Origin: Burkholderiaceae bacterium
Lineage (GTDB): Bacteria; Pseudomonadota; Gammaproteobacteria; Burkholderiales; Burkholderiaceae
Reading direction: 5' to 3'
Assembly (NCBI GenBank): GCA_947482555.1
Contig: CANKKB010000005.1
Span: forward strand, 1 to 33,379
DNA length: 33,379 nucleotides
The position numbers were made by a program, and so were the translations under genes. Shown here piece by piece: positions 31,556 through 33,379 of this stretch; position 1 is the first letter of the stretch; the number at the start of each line of letters is the position of its first letter. Below the pieces are notes generated by a model. That model was not told the DNA's origin. It saw only the letters and a program-made list of their open reading frames with translations, and ran no database searches.

Positions 31556-32371
31556 ATGGAAACTTTAGTAAAGCAAACAGCAGTTCAAAACCCAACAACT
31601 TCACAAGAAGTTGTTTTAAACAACATTCCACAAAACACCGCTTCAGCGAAACAGCAGTCTTTAAATCTGCTTGCGAAGTTAAGCGAAGAACGTCAAACGT
31701 GGGAATCCACTGTTTATCGCACCTCAAACGAAATGTTGTACAGCATCCTTCAAAGTTGCTACACAGCAGAGTATGGGATGCGTGGGGGTGAAACAGAAGC
31801 AAAAGAACGACGTGAGGGTTTAAAGGCGTTCGCATCAAAGTTAGGATTCACCTTCAAAGACTCAACCCCCACTATGAACCGTATCGTTCAGTGCGTATTT
31901 GGTGCTGTAAAGCGTTCTCGCATCACTACTTACAGTTTGGTACTGCGTGAAGCGAAAAAGCGGAATATCGCTGTTTCTGATATTCCACAGTTCATTACTG
32001 AGAATGGGGGCTTACAAGAAATCCGTTTGTCAAAGTCGGACAAATACGTATCCCCAAAACAAAAGGTAGAAAAAGCGAGTGGAACTATTGCTTCAAAGAC
32101 GCTTGCTACTGTTTCGAGTCAAACGCTGAGTCAAATCGTAGATGTAGAGAAAGTAGGGGAACTGTGCGTTTTATTAGCAACTCAAAACGCTGATAACACT
32201 TTTACTGTCAAAGCAGTTTCATACGGTAAGACAGCAGTAAATGCTACGTTGGTTTCTGTATATGGAATGTCTGTATCAGAAATGAACGAAGCCGCACGTC
32301 AAACAGAAGCCGCTAATGACAGCACCATTACAAGCGAAATCGTCAATCAAATCGTAAGCACAGTCGTATAA
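31556..32371 (+). CDS. Unrecognised mobile-element protein, 271 residues
   Basis: A low-complexity N-terminus (about 40 residues rich in Gln, Asn, Thr) precedes LSEERQTWESTVYRTSNEMLYSILQSCYTAEYGMRGG. The middle TMNRIVQCVFGAVKRSRITTYSLVLREAKKRNIAVSD looks like helical DNA-binding sequence; the Ser/Thr/Val-rich C-terminus is not distinctive. No family is recognised. Ribosome site TAGGAG. Palindrome site 3 lies inside its first codons. Followed by a hairpin and then the AAA+ gene, so probably co-transcribed. Confidence 0.65.
   Translation: METLVKQTAVQNPTTSQEVVLNNIPQNTASAKQQSLNLLAKLSEERQTWESTVYRTSNEMLYSILQSCYTAEYGMRGGETEAKERREGLKAFASKLGFTFKDSTPTMNRIVQCVFGAVKRSRITTYSLVLREAKKRNIAVSDIPQFITENGGLQEIRLSKSDKYVSPKQKVEKASGTIASKTLATVSSQTLSQIVDVEKVGELCVLLATQNADNTFTVKAVSYGKTAVNATLVSVYGMSVSEMNEAARQTEAANDSTITSEIVNQIVSTVV
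31610..31624. repeat. Element palindrome, site 3
   Basis: GTTGTTTTAAACAAC, perfect 7+1+7 dyad, here inside a coding sequence (codons for EVVLNNI) rather than on a stop codon. Confidence 0.75.
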
Positions 32372-32377
32372 CAATGT

Positions 32378-32399
32378 GAGGGGGGGGTAATACCCCCTC
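32378..32399 (+). terminator. Intercistronic G-tract hairpin
   Basis: GAGGGGG and CCCCCTC pair around GGTAATA-type loop between the 271-residue gene and the AAA+ gene. No T run, so it may attenuate or stabilise the transcript rather than end it. Confidence 0.4.
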
Positions 32400-32421
32400 C
32401 TTCTAACTATTGGAGGAATAT

Positions 32422-33120
32422 ATGAATCTACTAATCGACTTAAACGCATATCAACCAATCTCAATCAATGACATTATCTTCGGTAGCGAGGAAGGTAAAG
32501 CACGTATTTTTGAAATCGTTGAAGGGAGAAAGACTTTCCCTTCAAACGGAAAAAATGGGATTCTTTTGTATGGGGTATGGGGTAGCGGCAAAACTACATT
32601 AGCAAAGATGCTACCGACAGCGATTGAATCAATCAAAACCAACAAAGAACTATGTGATTTTGATTTCATTCAATGTAAGCAAGGTATGAACGGTGCTGAG
32701 TTGATGAAACGTATTGAAAATCAATCAATGTTGATTTCATTTAACCATAGCGGCTACCACTATTTCATTTTGGACGAAGTAGATAATCTAACCGAAGCGG
32801 CACAAGCATCACTTAAAGCGGCTATGAATACAACTCAAAGTATCTTTATTTTGACAACCAACCATATAGATAAGATTGAACGAGGGGTAGTAAATCGTTC
32901 TATTCGAGTGGATATGTGTGGTGCGTCAGCGAGAAAATGGCTTCCGTATGTAAAAGATATTCTTTCGGAAAACAACATAGAAGGAGTATCTGATGCTGAC
33001 TTGTTAAACCTTATTGAAAGTTGTAATGGTTCAGCAAGAGACATAATGGATTCTCTATCAACGATATTTGCGAGAAAAATCGAACGGCAAATAGAAGAAT
33101 CTGTTGAGTTGTTGTTTTAA
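32422..33120 (+). CDS. Small AAA+ ATPase, clamp-loader-like
   Basis: 232 residues from ATG 32422, with GGAGG six bases upstream. Walker A YGVWGSGKTTLAK, Walker B FILDEVDNLTEAAQASL (DExD-type), sensor 1 FILTTNHIDKI and an arginine in RGVVNRSIRVDM, with a small C-terminal helical lid (SCNGSARDIMDSLSTI). This layout resembles RFC-small/DnaX-like or viral clamp loaders, so a role in element replication or DNA remodelling is plausible. The TAA stop is the centre of palindrome site 4. Confidence 0.82.
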   Translation: MNLLIDLNAYQPISINDIIFGSEEGKARIFEIVEGRKTFPSNGKNGILLYGVWGSGKTTLAKMLPTAIESIKTNKELCDFDFIQCKQGMNGAELMKRIENQSMLISFNHSGYHYFILDEVDNLTEAAQASLKAAMNTTQSIFILTTNHIDKIERGVVNRSIRVDMCGASARKWLPYVKDILSENNIEGVSDADLLNLIESCNGSARDIMDSLSTIFARKIERQIEESVELLF

Positions 33121-33126
33121 ACAACA
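33110..33126. repeat. Element palindrome, site 4
   Basis: TGTTGTTTTAAACAACA, perfect 8+1+8 dyad, with the AAA+ stop TAA at its centre. Confidence 0.75.
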
Positions 33127-33140
33127 TATATATATATTCA

Positions 33141-33166
33141 AACCCACCTATACGGTGGGTTTTTTT
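33141..33166 (+). terminator. Rho-independent terminator after AAA+ gene
   Basis: AACCCACC-TATAC-GGTGGGTT followed by a T run on the plus strand. Confidence 0.85.
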
Positions 33167-33209
33167 ATTGATACCATTCTTATAGTTTTTAATACTTTTG
33201 AATATTTCA

Positions 33210-33379
33210 ATGACAAACGAAACCAACACCGATTGGGAGAATATCCCACACACCAACCCAAACGCTAAGGTTAAATCCCATAGACGTGCTGTTGATACGT
33301 TAGCAATAAGACTTAAATCCGCATCCATTCGAAATGCCGACGTAAGCGGTGTATTTGAAATAGCAGACATTCCGCAACC
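33210..33379 (+). CDS. Unrecognised ORF cut by window edge
   Basis: Open from ATG 33210 to the end of the window: 56 codons with no stop, starting MTNETNTDWENIPHTNPNAK and continuing through a basic stretch (KVKSHRRAVDTLAIRLK). It starts after the strong terminator at 33141, so it should have its own promoter. Too short here to classify; replication or regulatory functions are both possible. Confidence 0.55.
   Translation, partial: MTNETNTDWENIPHTNPNAKVKSHRRAVDTLAIRLKSASIRNADVSGVFEIADIPQ

Noticed and set aside
28460-33126. Reading the GTTGTTTWAAACAAC sites as rho-independent terminators
   Set aside because: Stems are AT-rich with a one-base centre and no loop, no T run follows, and one copy lies near the start of a coding region.

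Overview
The window looks like a low-to-moderate-GC betaproteobacterial chromosome, most probably a Polynucleobacter-like freshwater Burkholderiaceae. This is judged from protein flavour (RF3, YqhA, ModA, GT41 glycosyltransferase, SHP/DHC cytochromes), compact gene packing and AT-leaning codon use. No rRNA gene and no complete tRNA gene was found. Genus assignment is inference.

Positions 1-22000 are ordinary core or housekeeping sequence. Left to right: a beta-carbonic anhydrase cut by the window edge; a plus-strand run of LpxL-type acyltransferase, metallophosphoesterase, Ser/Thr kinase with a C-terminal universal-stress-like domain, and pseudouridine synthase; release factor 3 (prfC), which has no ATG/GTG/TTG start upstream of its P-loop; a minus-strand GMC oxidoreductase-EamA transporter pair; small membrane and lipoproteins; a CrcB fluoride channel; a haloacid dehalogenase; an Ala-rich protein; a START-like periplasmic protein; YqhA; ModA; a DUF1345 protein; a SemiSWEET; a TPR-GT41/GT4 glycosyltransferase pair; and a four-gene operon (ABM-like, peroxiredoxin, D-serine dehydratase-like, RidA) whose logic suggests D-amino-acid deamination followed by removal of the reactive enamine/imine. 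GNAT, TlpA-like and a second acyltransferase gene follow.

Positions 22051-27979 are the unusual part. Five clear copies and one decayed copy of the 3' end of a tRNA(Phe)-like gene, all in the same (minus) orientation, divide the DNA into small modules: an SHP/DHC/cytochrome b/cytochrome c operon; an EamA exporter plus DUF805 protein; one SMR transporter; a BrnT/BrnA toxin-antitoxin pair; and one DinB protein. Each clear copy carries a rho-independent terminator just past the CCA end, so the tRNA remnant plus terminator forms the 3' end of the minus-strand cargo genes. This resembles a cassette array built by repeated tRNA-site integrations, with tRNA 3' ends in place of integron attC sites.

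Positions 27980-33379 are the left part of a larger mobile element that runs off the window. It holds small basic proteins, a DUF6641-like protein, a minimal 189-residue tyrosine recombinase with all catalytic residues, two unrecognised proteins, a small clamp-loader-like AAA+ ATPase and a cut-off ORF. A palindrome, GTTGTTTWAAACAAC, occurs four times, three times on stop codons, and a related longer perfect palindrome lies in the cassette region at 24474-24504. A 785-base non-coding stretch before the recombinase is rich in inverted repeats. If the tRNA logic is right, the intact tRNA(Phe) gene and the other end of the element lie to the right of the window.
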